From Nostoc foliaceum FACHB-393 (GTDB taxonomy: Bacteria > Cyanobacteriota > Cyanobacteriia > Cyanobacteriales > Nostocaceae), in contig NZ_JACJTD010000030.1 in assembly GCF_014698505.1 (NCBI RefSeq), positions 1 to 64,000 of the forward strand: a stretch of 64,000 bases of DNA, in the 5' to 3' direction. Made by a program: the position numbers and the translations under genes. The notes beneath the pieces are model-generated. The model did no database searches. It saw nothing but the letters and a program-made list of their open reading frames with translations, and was not told the DNA's origin. Every line of letters starts with the position of its first letter. Positions within the stretch are counted from its first letter, which is position 1. This document shows, piece after piece, positions 8,122 through 16,331 of the stretch.

Positions 8122-9030
8122 TCATCCTGGAAACGTTTTCAGTAAATCATCCCCAGGAATCACACTAGTGTAAAAAGTATATTTGCGATTAGCGACATAA
8201 CGGCGGTCTTGTTTAATAATCGCCATAAACTCTCTATGTCCCTCACGAGTACGTCCCACCAAACAACCCGCACTAGCAAGGCGAATATCATTCCGGGGAA
8301 AATCAAAGCCGTAGTGTTGATTCACATAAAAATTATCACCTGTATCAAGTTTGTCGCCAGTCCGTTTAAAATCTTTGTTGAAATCTCTACAAACAGTTAT
8401 ATCTCCAACTTGCACTAATGCTTCGTGAGGCTCTGCTGTGCCGTGGGTGCCAACAGCCCAAGCTTTGTATTGTCCAAATTGAATCCTAGCCGCTCCTTTG
8501 GAATTCATCGGTTTATAGGTGTAGTACTTCCCTGGTTCTGTAGTAGCTTCCCAATGATCTACGATTTTGGGAACACCATTTACTACTTCAATCACAATCC
8601 GCCGATCATTAAATTCGTTGGCTGCATCATTGTTAAGAGTCCAGTCTGCATTTATACCCTCTACATAAACAATGTTGTATTCTTTTGGATTGGTGAATAC
8701 CTCATAATTTTTAGATAGCAAGTATTTTACAATCCTGCTGGCAATGTCATTACCAAGTTTTAAAGGGGGTTTAGGAAGATCGTCTGGTTTGGTTTCAATC
8801 AGTTTTTTGGCTGTGACTGCTCCTAAAAAGCCACTCTCTTCAGTCTTTATTAATTCTTGAAATTTTTTGAGAGATATCACAGAAACAGGGCCAAATTTAC
8901 CATCGGCTGGAGGTTCTAGCAAACCTAAGCCGATTAACAATATCTGAATCTGACGAGCCAAGTCTGCATCTTCTGCGATCGCATCAAATGCCCATTTCTC
9001 ATCTTTTCCCAAGAAATCTTGTAGTTTCAT
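8122..9030 (-). CDS. peptidoglycan-binding-domain protein with C-terminal L,D-transpeptidase-like or hydrolase-like region
   Basis: The 302-aa protein begins with a peptidoglycan-binding-type-1-like domain (about residues 20-85; VSVISLKKFQE, GFLGAVTAKKLIE). The C-terminal 180 residues are beta-rich and end with HYGFDFPRNDIRLASAGCLVGRT, where an H-x15-20-S-x-GC arrangement recalls the YkuD-type L,D-transpeptidase active site. I cannot confirm the family. No signal peptide is visible, which is unusual for a cell-wall enzyme, so export by another route or a toxin-like role is possible. It faces the LRR-Roc-TIR gene divergently. A related domain starts at 63785. Confidence 0.65.
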   Translation of the reverse strand: MKLQDFLGKDEKWAFDAIAEDADLARQIQILLIGLGLLEPPADGKFGPVSVISLKKFQELIKTEESGFLGAVTAKKLIETKPDDLPKPPLKLGNDIASRIVKYLLSKNYEVFTNPKEYNIVYVEGINADWTLNNDAANEFNDRRIVIEVVNGVPKIVDHWEATTEPGKYYTYKPMNSKGAARIQFGQYKAWAVGTHGTAEPHEALVQVGDITVCRDFNKDFKRTGDKLDTGDNFYVNQHYGFDFPRNDIRLASAGCLVGRTREGHREFMAIIKQDRRYVANRKYTFYTSVIPGDDLLKTFPG

Positions 9031-9267
9031 TATGCACCTGCTTTCATTTACTTACTTCTAAGTATAAACATCATTTTAAAACTTGATGTCGTCTAAAACT
9101 ATACTCTAACGTAAAATATGATGTCAGCTGGAGTCTGCGATATCTACGACGACGCACATTGCCTCAATGCAATACTTCATACAGGCTACATTATTAATTA
9201 GCTCAATTTCTCTGCTGCGCGTTCAAGCAGCAAATCGTCGTCAGGCATCGCCTCTGTAAAACCCCAA

Positions 9268-12200
9268 ATGACTAACGAAGAACTGCTGCAAATTATTGAA
9301 CAAGCTGTCAGAGATAAGGTGACAGAATTAGACCTTTCATTCAAAAGTTTCACAACACTGCCAGCAGAAATTGGACGACTTAGCAACCTGCGATCGCTCA
9401 ACCTCAGCTTCAATCAACTGAGGATTCTGCCAGCGGAAATTGGACAACTCAGCAACCTGCGATCCCTCAACCTCAACTTCAATCAACTGAGCAATCTGCC
9501 AGGAGAATTTGGACAACTCACCAACCTGCAATCCCTCAACCTCAGCAGAAATCAACTGAGCAGTCTGCCAAGGGAAATTGGACAACTCGCTAACCTGCAA
9601 TCCCTCTACCTCTACAGTAATCAACTGAGCAATCTGCCAAGGGAAATTGTCCAACTCACCAACCTGCAATCCTTCGACCTCCGCGGTAATCAATTGAGCA
9701 GTTTGCCAGCAGAAATTGTCCAACTCGCCAACCTGCAAACGCTCCACCTCAGCGTTAATCAACTGAGCAGTCTGCCAGCGAAATTTGGACAACTCACCAA
9801 CCTGAAATACCTCTATCTCAGCGGCAATCAACTAAGCAGTCTGCCAGCGAAATTTGGACAACTCACCAACCTGCAATACCTCTACCTCAGCGGCAATCAA
9901 CTGAGCAGCCTGCCAGCGGAAATTGCCCAACTCACCAACCTACAATACCTCGACCTCAGCAGAAATCAACTGAACAGTCTGCCAGCGGAATTTGGACAAC
10001 TCACTAACCTGCAATCCCTAGACCTCTACAACAATCAACTGAACAGTCTGCCAGCGGAAATTGGACAACTCACCAATCTACAATATCTTGATCTCCGCTT
10101 CAATCAACTGAACAGTCTGCCAGCGGAAATTGGACAACTCACCAATCTGCAATCCCTAGACCTCTATAACAATCAACTGAACAGTCTGCCAGCGGAAATT
10201 GGACAACTCACCAATCTACAATATCTTGATCTCTACAACAATCAACTGAGCAGTTTACCAGCGGAATTTGGACAACTCACCAACCTGATATCGCTCCACC
10301 TCAGCAATAATCAACTGAGCAGTCTGCCACCGGAAATAGTCCAACTCACCAACCTGCAATACCTTGACTTCTACAACAATCAACTGAGCAGTCTGCCACC
10401 GGAAATAGTCCAACTCACCAACCTGCAATCCCTATATCTTGGCAGTAATAAACTGAGTACTCTGCCAGCGGAAATAGTTCAACTCACCAACCTGCAATCC
10501 CTCTATCTCAGCGGCAATCAACTGAGCAGTCTGCCACCGGAATTTGGGCAACTGCCAAACCTGAAAAAACTGGATCTTCGTAGAAATCCACTCCCCATTC
10601 CACCTGAGATTTTGGGGTCGAAGAATTTATCTGAAGATCCGGGTGATGTGAATGAAATTCTCGATTTCTATTTTCGGGTGCAAGATCCAACCGAAACCGA
10701 ACCCTTCTATGAGGTAAAATTCTTGATTGTTGGCGAGGGAGGAGCCGGGAAAACCTCTTTAGCCAAAAAAATCAGCGATGAAACCTACGAACTCCAGGCA
10801 GATGAGGAATCAACGGAAGGTATTGAAGTCATCCGGTGGGACTTTATACTACCCAATGGCAAAGATTTTCGCGTCAACATCTGGGATTTTGGCGGTCAGG
10901 AAATCTACCATCAAACTCATCAGTTTTTTCTCAGCAAGCGTTCTCTCTATGCCTTAGTTGCCGATACTCGCAAAGAAAACACTGACTTTTACTGGTGGCT
11001 GAAAGTTGTCGAACTCTTGAGCGACAAAAGTCCAGTTATCATCATCAAAAACGAAAAACAAGGCCGTCAGTGCGAAGTTGATGGAGGGCAGTTACGAGGA
11101 GAATTTGACAACCTCAAGGAAATTCTAGCAACCAATTTGGCTGATAATCGCGGTTTGGCAGAGATTAAAAAGGTTATTCAACTTTACATCACCAATCTTG
11201 ACCATGTTGGTACACCTCTACCAAAACTCTGGGTAAGAGTCAGAGCCGCTCTAGAGAACGATTCCCGAAATTACATCAGCTTTGAAGAATACTGTAACCT
11301 TTGCCGAGTCAATAATTTAACTGACCGTAAAGATATGCTGCGCTTGAGTAGCTATTTACATGACCTTGGCATTTGCCTTCACTTTCAAGACGATTCTACA
11401 CTCAAACACTACGTCATCCTTAAACCGGAATGGGGGACAACTGCCGTTTACAAAGTTTTGGACAGTCAAACTGTCAAGCAAGAGCTAGGTTGTTTTACCA
11501 AAGAAAACCTCAAAGATATTTGGCAAGACGACGAATATGCAGATATGCGAGATGAACTCCTGCAATTAATGATGCGGTTCAAGCTTTGCTACGAAATCCG
11601 CGATCGCCGTGATATTTATATTGCACCTCAATTGCTCTCCATTAAAAAAGCTAATTATACCTGGGACGATCGCAATAACCTAATCCTACGCTACACCTAT
11701 ACATTCATGCCCAAAGGCATCCTCACCCGTTTTATTGTCGAGACACACCCTTGGATTGAACAGCAAAAACTTGTTTGGAAAAACGGTGTTGTTCTCCACA
11801 AAGACCAAACTCGTGCTGAAATCATTGAAAACTACAATCAACGGGAAATTAAAATTCGTGTAGCCGGAAACCGCAAAAAAGAGTTGATGGCTGTCATCAC
11901 CTATGAACTCGAAAAAATCCACAACTCTTATGAACGCTTGCAATATCAAACCCTAGTTCCTTGTAATTGCGAAAAATGTGAAGGTAGCCAAACTCCTTAT
12001 AGTTATCCTCTGAACGAACTGCGTGATTTCCTAGATCATAGTGCTTACCTAATTCAATGCAGGAAAAGCTTTCAAATGGTAAATGTCCGCAGGTTAATTG
12101 ATGATGTTATGTTCCAAACCGATAGACCAGATAAGGAACTCAACCCCCAGGTTGCACAGTTGCAAAATGAACTAGAACGAAAGCGAGATGAATTATTGAC

Positions 12201-12822
12201 GCATCGGTTACGAGATAGCAATCAAGAAGAAAAACCCATCATAAATAGTCAATCTGCAATGGAATTCGAGAAGGAAATTTTCATCTCTTATGCTTGGGGT
12301 GGAGAAAGTGAGCAATTTGTCAATCAATTGGATGAAACTTTGCAGTCAAAAGGAATTAAAATTATCCGCGACAAACGCGATTTGGGCTACAAAGGACTAA
12401 TTAAAGGCTTCATGAAACGGATTGGACGCGGTAAATGTGCGATCGCAGTTATTAGCGACAAATATTTAAAGTCTCCCAATTGTATGTTTGAGCTAGTGCA
12501 AATTGCTAAAAATGGTAAATTTTATGATCGAATTTTCCCGATTGTGTTGGCAGATGCCCAAATTTATAATCCTATTGAAAGAATTAAATATATTAAGCAT
12601 TGGGAAGACAAAATTAAAGAATTAGATGAAGCTATGAAAGGGGTTTCCGCAGCTAATTTGCAGGGATTTCGTGAAGAAATTGACCAATACACCGAGATTC
12701 GCAACACGATCGCCGAACTCACCAACTTGCTAAAAGATATGAACACGCTCACCCCTGATATTCACAGCAAATCAGACTTTGAGGAGTTGCTGAATGCGAT
12801 CGCACACCGTTTAGATGAGTAA
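9268..12822 (+). CDS. LRR-Roc-COR GTPase with C-terminal TIR domain (ROCO protein)
   Basis: The 1184-aa protein has four parts. Residues about 20-445 hold roughly 18 leucine-rich repeats of 23 residues (L.SLPAEIGQLTNLQ.L.L..NQL). A Roc GTPase follows with P-loop GEGGAGKTS near 489-497 and DFGGQE near 540 (G3 motif). COR and a linker extend to about 990. A TIR domain follows from about 998 (FISYAWGG), with SDKYLKSPNCMFE placing the presumed catalytic Glu at 1075. Roc-COR is a dimerising GTPase switch and TIR domains of this type often hydrolyse NAD+ or signal by assembly. A likely reading is ligand sensing by the LRRs that controls TIR output. The LRR DNA repeats every 69 bp and is very uniform. 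Start: ATG at 9268. Confidence 0.9.
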   Translation: MTNEELLQIIEQAVRDKVTELDLSFKSFTTLPAEIGRLSNLRSLNLSFNQLRILPAEIGQLSNLRSLNLNFNQLSNLPGEFGQLTNLQSLNLSRNQLSSLPREIGQLANLQSLYLYSNQLSNLPREIVQLTNLQSFDLRGNQLSSLPAEIVQLANLQTLHLSVNQLSSLPAKFGQLTNLKYLYLSGNQLSSLPAKFGQLTNLQYLYLSGNQLSSLPAEIAQLTNLQYLDLSRNQLNSLPAEFGQLTNLQSLDLYNNQLNSLPAEIGQLTNLQYLDLRFNQLNSLPAEIGQLTNLQSLDLYNNQLNSLPAEIGQLTNLQYLDLYNNQLSSLPAEFGQLTNLISLHLSNNQLSSLPPEIVQLTNLQYLDFYNNQLSSLPPEIVQLTNLQSLYLGSNKLSTLPAEIVQLTNLQSLYLSGNQLSSLPPEFGQLPNLKKLDLRRNPLPIPPEILGSKNLSEDPGDVNEILDFYFRVQDPTETEPFYEVKFLIVGEGGAGKTSLAKKISDETYELQADEESTEGIEVIRWDFILPNGKDFRVNIWDFGGQEIYHQTHQFFLSKRSLYALVADTRKENTDFYWWLKVVELLSDKSPVIIIKNEKQGRQCEVDGGQLRGEFDNLKEILATNLADNRGLAEIKKVIQLYITNLDHVGTPLPKLWVRVRAALENDSRNYISFEEYCNLCRVNNLTDRKDMLRLSSYLHDLGICLHFQDDSTLKHYVILKPEWGTTAVYKVLDSQTVKQELGCFTKENLKDIWQDDEYADMRDELLQLMMRFKLCYEIRDRRDIYIAPQLLSIKKANYTWDDRNNLILRYTYTFMPKGILTRFIVETHPWIEQQKLVWKNGVVLHKDQTRAEIIENYNQREIKIRVAGNRKKELMAVITYELEKIHNSYERLQYQTLVPCNCEKCEGSQTPYSYPLNELRDFLDHSAYLIQCRKSFQMVNVRRLIDDVMFQTDRPDKELNPQVAQLQNELERKRDELLTHRLRDSNQEEKPIINSQSAMEFEKEIFISYAWGGESEQFVNQLDETLQSKGIKIIRDKRDLGYKGLIKGFMKRIGRGKCAIAVISDKYLKSPNCMFELVQIAKNGKFYDRIFPIVLADAQIYNPIERIKYIKHWEDKIKELDEAMKGVSAANLQGFREEIDQYTEIRNTIAELTNLLKDMNTLTPDIHSKSDFEELLNAIAHRLDE
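9340..10590 (+). repeat. 69-bp tandem repeat array coding leucine-rich repeats
   Basis: About 18 in-frame units of 69 bp (23 codons). Neighbouring units share long identical runs such as CTGCCAGCGGAAATTGGACA and AACTCACCAACCTGCAAT. Such an array can expand or contract by recombination and so change sensor specificity quickly. The opposite strand is also open over the first units, which is a by-product of the repeat. Confidence 0.9.
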
Positions 12823-12846
12823 AAATAACCTATTGATTAAGCTCAG

Positions 12847-13306
12847 AGGTTGAGCAATGTCTCCAACAGGCTAGACCTACGCCCTTTTAACTCGACAATT
12901 CGTGTTCTAATGTCCAAATTTCGAGTTCAAAACTGAAATGCTGAGAGTAGAAGATGAAGCGATCGCCCTTTTTGCTCGACAATTCTTGTTCCAAAGTCGA
13001 AGCTTCGTGTTCAGAGGTAGAATGATGAGGTTTTGAGGTGGAGCGATCGCCCTTTTTGCTCGACAATTCTTGTTCCAAAGTCGAAGCTTCGTGTTCAGAG
13101 GTAGAATGATGAGGTTTTGAGGTGGAACGATCGCCCTTTTTGCTCGACAATTCTTGTTCCAAAGTCGAAGCTTCGTGTTCAGAGGTAGAATGATGAGGTT
13201 TTCAGGTGGAGCGATCGCCCTCTTTACTCGGTAATTCATCTTGCAAGGTGCAAGTTTCGAGTTCACAGGTGATAATTGTAAGGCTTGAAGATCGAGCGAT
13301 CGCATC
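12847..13306. repeat. hierarchical tandem array: 21-bp units nested in 84-bp super-units
   Basis: The HIP1-containing segment recurs at 12959, 13043, 13127 and 13211, exactly 84 bp apart, with diverged outer copies. Each 84-bp unit breaks into four 21-bp units that share the loose pattern AGGTnGAannnTnnnGTT, and every fourth unit carries GCGATCGC. About 22 units are visible. Two overlapping minus-strand frames stay open (136 and 91 codons) because 84 is a multiple of three. Neither has a convincing ribosome site, so I treat the array as non-coding. It separates the convergent LRR-Roc-TIR and TIR-DnaJ-TPR genes. Confidence 0.85.
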
Positions 13307-13369
13307 CTCAACAACAAGCGATCGCTTACCTTTGAAATTATGAATATTTTATTAACTTAATAAACGCCC

Positions 13370-15310
13370 CTAACAACTGTTCCTCTCATTTTTCAAGAAC
13401 TCTAAGTTTTCACGAAATAGAGCGCTACTAGGATCGAGGCGAACAGCTATTTCTAATTCGGTGATCGCTGCTTCTAGCTTTCCTTGATTGTATAGTGCAT
13501 AACTCAATTGATTGTGAGCCATTGCCAAGTTTGGGTCGAGGCGGAGGGCTGTTTGATAGCTGGTGATCGCTGCTTCTAGCTTCCCTTGTTTTTCCAGCAC
13601 ACCCCCCAAGTTATAGTGAGCAGTTACATAGTTTGGGTTGAGACGCAGGGCTGTTCGGTAGCTAGCTATCGCTGCTTCTAGCTTCCCTTGCTCTTCCAGC
13701 ACTGATCCCAAGTTATTGTGAGCCATTGCAAAGTTTGGGTCGAGGCGCAGGGCTGTTTGGTAGCTGGCGCTCGCTGCTTCTAGCTTCCCTTGTTTTTTCA
13801 GCACACCCCCCAAGTTATAGTGAGCGATTGCATCATTTGGGTCAAGGCGCAGGGCTGTTTGGTAGCTGGCGCTCGCTGCTTCTAACTTCCCTTGCTTTTC
13901 CAGCGCTAACCCCAGGTTATTGTGAGCGGTTGCATGGTTAGGGTCAAGGCGCAGGGCTGCTTGGTAGCTGGCGATCGCTGCTTCTAGCTTCCTTTGTTCT
14001 TGCAGCGCTAACCCCAAGTGATAGTGAACGGTTGCATTGTTTGGGTCGAGACGTAGGGCTGTTTGGTAGCTGGCGATGGCTTCTTCTAGCTTCCCTTGAT
14101 TGGACAGCACAACCCCCAAATTATTGTGAGCCATTGCCAAGTTTGGGTCGAGGCGCAGGGCTGTTTGGTAGCTGGCGATCGCTTCTTCTAGCCTACCTAG
14201 CTCGTGCAGAACAAATCCCAGGTTATGGTGAGCAAGTACAGAGTTAGGGTCAAGATGAAGGGCTGCTTTGTACTTGACGGCTGCTTCCTCGAACTTTTTC
14301 TCTTTGTTTAAACGATTTGCTTCGTTAATCAGGCTTGTAACTTTATCTTGGCGCTTTTCTTGCTCTTGTGCTGTGACTTGCTCTTCAAGCAGAGTTACAT
14401 CCTCATCCCTGAGTTTTAGCATCTGCTGATAATTCTTTAACCCTTCACGGCTGTGTTCGCTAAGTGGATACTCCCATTGCAGGACTTTGATTAATTCTTG
14501 CTCATATCGTCGCAATTTTTGCTGATAGTCCTCCAGCGATACCTCTACCTTTTGAATACTGACAACCTTGAGATACAAATCTCCTCGTTGATTGGTTATC
14601 GGGTTGAGTTTACCTTTACCTCGAATTCGCAGTTTCTTACCAGGACTAAAACCAGATGGAACAGTCACAGTAATTGAGCCATCATCCAGCGCAATCTTCT
14701 TTTCTGTACCGTAAGTCAATTCAGCAATACTCAGAGGAAGTTCTAGCGTTAAGTCAGTTTGAATTTGATTATTAGGTTGAGATGGAGCATTATCTGTTGC
14801 GGGTTTGAGAGCAAGAGGCTTTTGGTTTGCTGAACTGTCTTTGGGAGGTGAGTAATTCGAGCTAGCAACTAATCGCGCCACTTCTTGCCGAATTCCCTTG
14901 ACAACTTCTAAGAATGCTTCATCTCGGTCATTCCAGCTTTTTATCGGTTTGCGATTACTAGGCAGGGGTGACAATTTATCAATAGGAGGATTGTCCCAAT
15001 CTGCATAGCGTAGCAATACCGGAATCACACGAGCCTTACCTGCGGCATTTTGTTCTAAGGCTCGTGTAACTTCAACTGTCCAGTGATAGTCTGAAGCAAT
15101 AAAATCTGGACTCACCAACAGTAGAATTAGCCCAGCCCGTTTAAGAGACTTATTAATTTCATCTTTAAATTCTTGCCCAGCGACGATTTTGCGATCGTGC
15201 CAACTGGTAATAGTTTGTTCCCGCAGCAAAGTTGCTAGATGCTTCTCTAGCTCTTCGCGCAGTTCTTCATCTTTTTGGTGATAAGAAATAAAAACTTCAA
15301 TAGACTTCAT
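13370..15310 (-). CDS. TIR domain - DnaJ C-terminal domain - TPR protein
   Basis: The 646-aa protein starts with a TIR domain (residues 1-150: VFISYHQKDEE, SWHDRKIVAG, LLLVSPDFIASDY) with the presumed catalytic Glu at 80. Residues about 185-260 look like the C-terminal substrate-binding domain of DnaJ/Hsp40 (LPLSIAELTYGTEKKI, VTVPSGFSPGKKLRIRGKG, GDLYLKVV). No J-domain or zinc finger is present. A helical linker leads to about nine canonical 34-residue TPRs (AHNNLG...EAIASYQTALRLDPN). I infer a TIR effector or scaffold whose sensor part recognises misfolded or exposed peptide. The gene lies 38 bp after the TIR-coil gene on the same strand, probably in one transcript. Confidence 0.85.
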   Translation of the reverse strand: MKSIEVFISYHQKDEELREELEKHLATLLREQTITSWHDRKIVAGQEFKDEINKSLKRAGLILLLVSPDFIASDYHWTVEVTRALEQNAAGKARVIPVLLRYADWDNPPIDKLSPLPSNRKPIKSWNDRDEAFLEVVKGIRQEVARLVASSNYSPPKDSSANQKPLALKPATDNAPSQPNNQIQTDLTLELPLSIAELTYGTEKKIALDDGSITVTVPSGFSPGKKLRIRGKGKLNPITNQRGDLYLKVVSIQKVEVSLEDYQQKLRRYEQELIKVLQWEYPLSEHSREGLKNYQQMLKLRDEDVTLLEEQVTAQEQEKRQDKVTSLINEANRLNKEKKFEEAAVKYKAALHLDPNSVLAHHNLGFVLHELGRLEEAIASYQTALRLDPNLAMAHNNLGVVLSNQGKLEEAIASYQTALRLDPNNATVHYHLGLALQEQRKLEAAIASYQAALRLDPNHATAHNNLGLALEKQGKLEAASASYQTALRLDPNDAIAHYNLGGVLKKQGKLEAASASYQTALRLDPNFAMAHNNLGSVLEEQGKLEAAIASYRTALRLNPNYVTAHYNLGGVLEKQGKLEAAITSYQTALRLDPNLAMAHNQLSYALYNQGKLEAAITELEIAVRLDPSSALFRENLEFLKNERNSC

Positions 15311-15348
15311 AGAGGATATGGCAAGACTCTAGCTGATTTAAAAGAAAA

Positions 15349-16092
15349 CTACAAAAGCTTTTGCTCGATTTCCTCAAGCTGCTGATCTAATCTATTTTGT
15401 TCTGTTTGGGCTTCCTGAATTTGCACTTCTAGTTTCCACTTTGTAGATACATCGGTTTCAATGGCGTATGCTTGGCGCAGGCGACCTAATTTTGTGCTAG
15501 CTAAGTCATACTGTTGTTGCAATGAATCCCGTTCTTGCTCTAACCGACGACGCTGGCGCTCAGTTAAACCCCCACTAGTTGCAGGAGGGTTATAAGTCGC
15601 AGGTGTAGTAGTTGTAGAAGCAGTTGGGGAAGAGGATTTTGATTTAGCAATATCTTCAACTACTCTGCGAATCCCTTGAGCGACATTTAAAAAAGCCTCA
15701 TCTTGGTCTTGCCAAGTTGTGATCGGTTTAGCATTTTTGGGGAGTGCTTGCAGTTTACCAAAAGGCGCACCATTCCAGTCTGACGGCTTGAGAATAATCG
15801 GAATTACACGAGCTTCCCGTGTTTCATGTCGCTCCATTGCCCGTGCCATTTCTTTGTCATAGCAGTAATCTGAAGCCAGAAAGTTAGCACTCACTAGCAG
15901 GAGAATGATATCTGCAACTTCCAGATTGTCATCGATTGCATTTGCCCATTCACTACCAGCAGTGATTTCGCGATCGTGCCAAGCTTCAATAACTCCCTGA
16001 CGTTTCATCATGCTAAGATGAGTTGCCAATTCGTCACGTAACACTTCATCTTTGTGGGAATAGGAAAAAAATACTTTAACCGCATTAGGCAT
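15349..16092 (-). CDS. TIR domain protein with C-terminal coiled coil
   Basis: The 247-aa protein has a TIR domain at residues 4-150 (VFFSYSHKDE, AWHDREITAG, LLLVSANFLASDYC) with the presumed catalytic Glu at 81. After a Ser/Thr/Pro linker come about 70 residues of charged coiled coil (LTERQRRRLEQERDSLQQQY to the end). This helical tail resembles small association modules seen on cyanobacterial conflict proteins and probably brings partners together. TIR domains of this type often cleave NAD+ or build signalling assemblies; activity here is inferred. The TIR domain is similar to that of the gene 38 bp downstream. It follows nadE by 239 bp on the same strand. Confidence 0.85.
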   Translation of the reverse strand: MPNAVKVFFSYSHKDEVLRDELATHLSMMKRQGVIEAWHDREITAGSEWANAIDDNLEVADIILLLVSANFLASDYCYDKEMARAMERHETREARVIPIILKPSDWNGAPFGKLQALPKNAKPITTWQDQDEAFLNVAQGIRRVVEDIAKSKSSSPTASTTTTPATYNPPATSGGLTERQRRRLEQERDSLQQQYDLASTKLGRLRQAYAIETDVSTKWKLEVQIQEAQTEQNRLDQQLEEIEQKLL

Positions 16093-16226
16093 ATTCTTAA
16101 ATTTACTTGATTAAATAGCTGTATTAGAGTAGATAAGTTAGTTTTACCAAAATAAAAGCCAAAATAGAGAATATTTATTTAACGTGAGTTTGACAGATTA
16201 TATAGTGTCCGTCTAATCTGCCTAAT

Positions 16227-16322
16227 AAAAAGACCTCTCCCTGGTTTTACTACGCAAAACCTGTCCCTCTCCGATGCGGAAAGGGACAGTTTTGAATAAA
16301 ACTTCAAAGCTGGGAGAGGTTT
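16227..16322. repeat. palindromic CTCTCC repeat, copy 2
   Basis: GACCTCTCCCTGG near 16232 faces GGGAGAGGTTTG near 16311-16322, and the inner part holds TGTCCCTCTCCG / CGGAAAGGGACA. It sits between nadE and the TIR-coil gene, so it could weaken or end transcription there and matters for whether the TIR genes share the NAD transcript. Confidence 0.65.
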
Positions 16323-16331
16323 GATAACTAA

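Noticed and set aside
9337..9831. 164-codon minus-strand frame opposite the LRR region
   Set aside because: The repeat period of 69 bp keeps the antisense frame open; the plus strand codes a clear LRR protein.
12887..13317. Two overlapping minus-strand frames (91 and 136 codons) with 28-residue repeats
   Set aside because: They arise from the 84-bp array, have no good ribosome site and low-complexity sequence; both being open is explained by the period.
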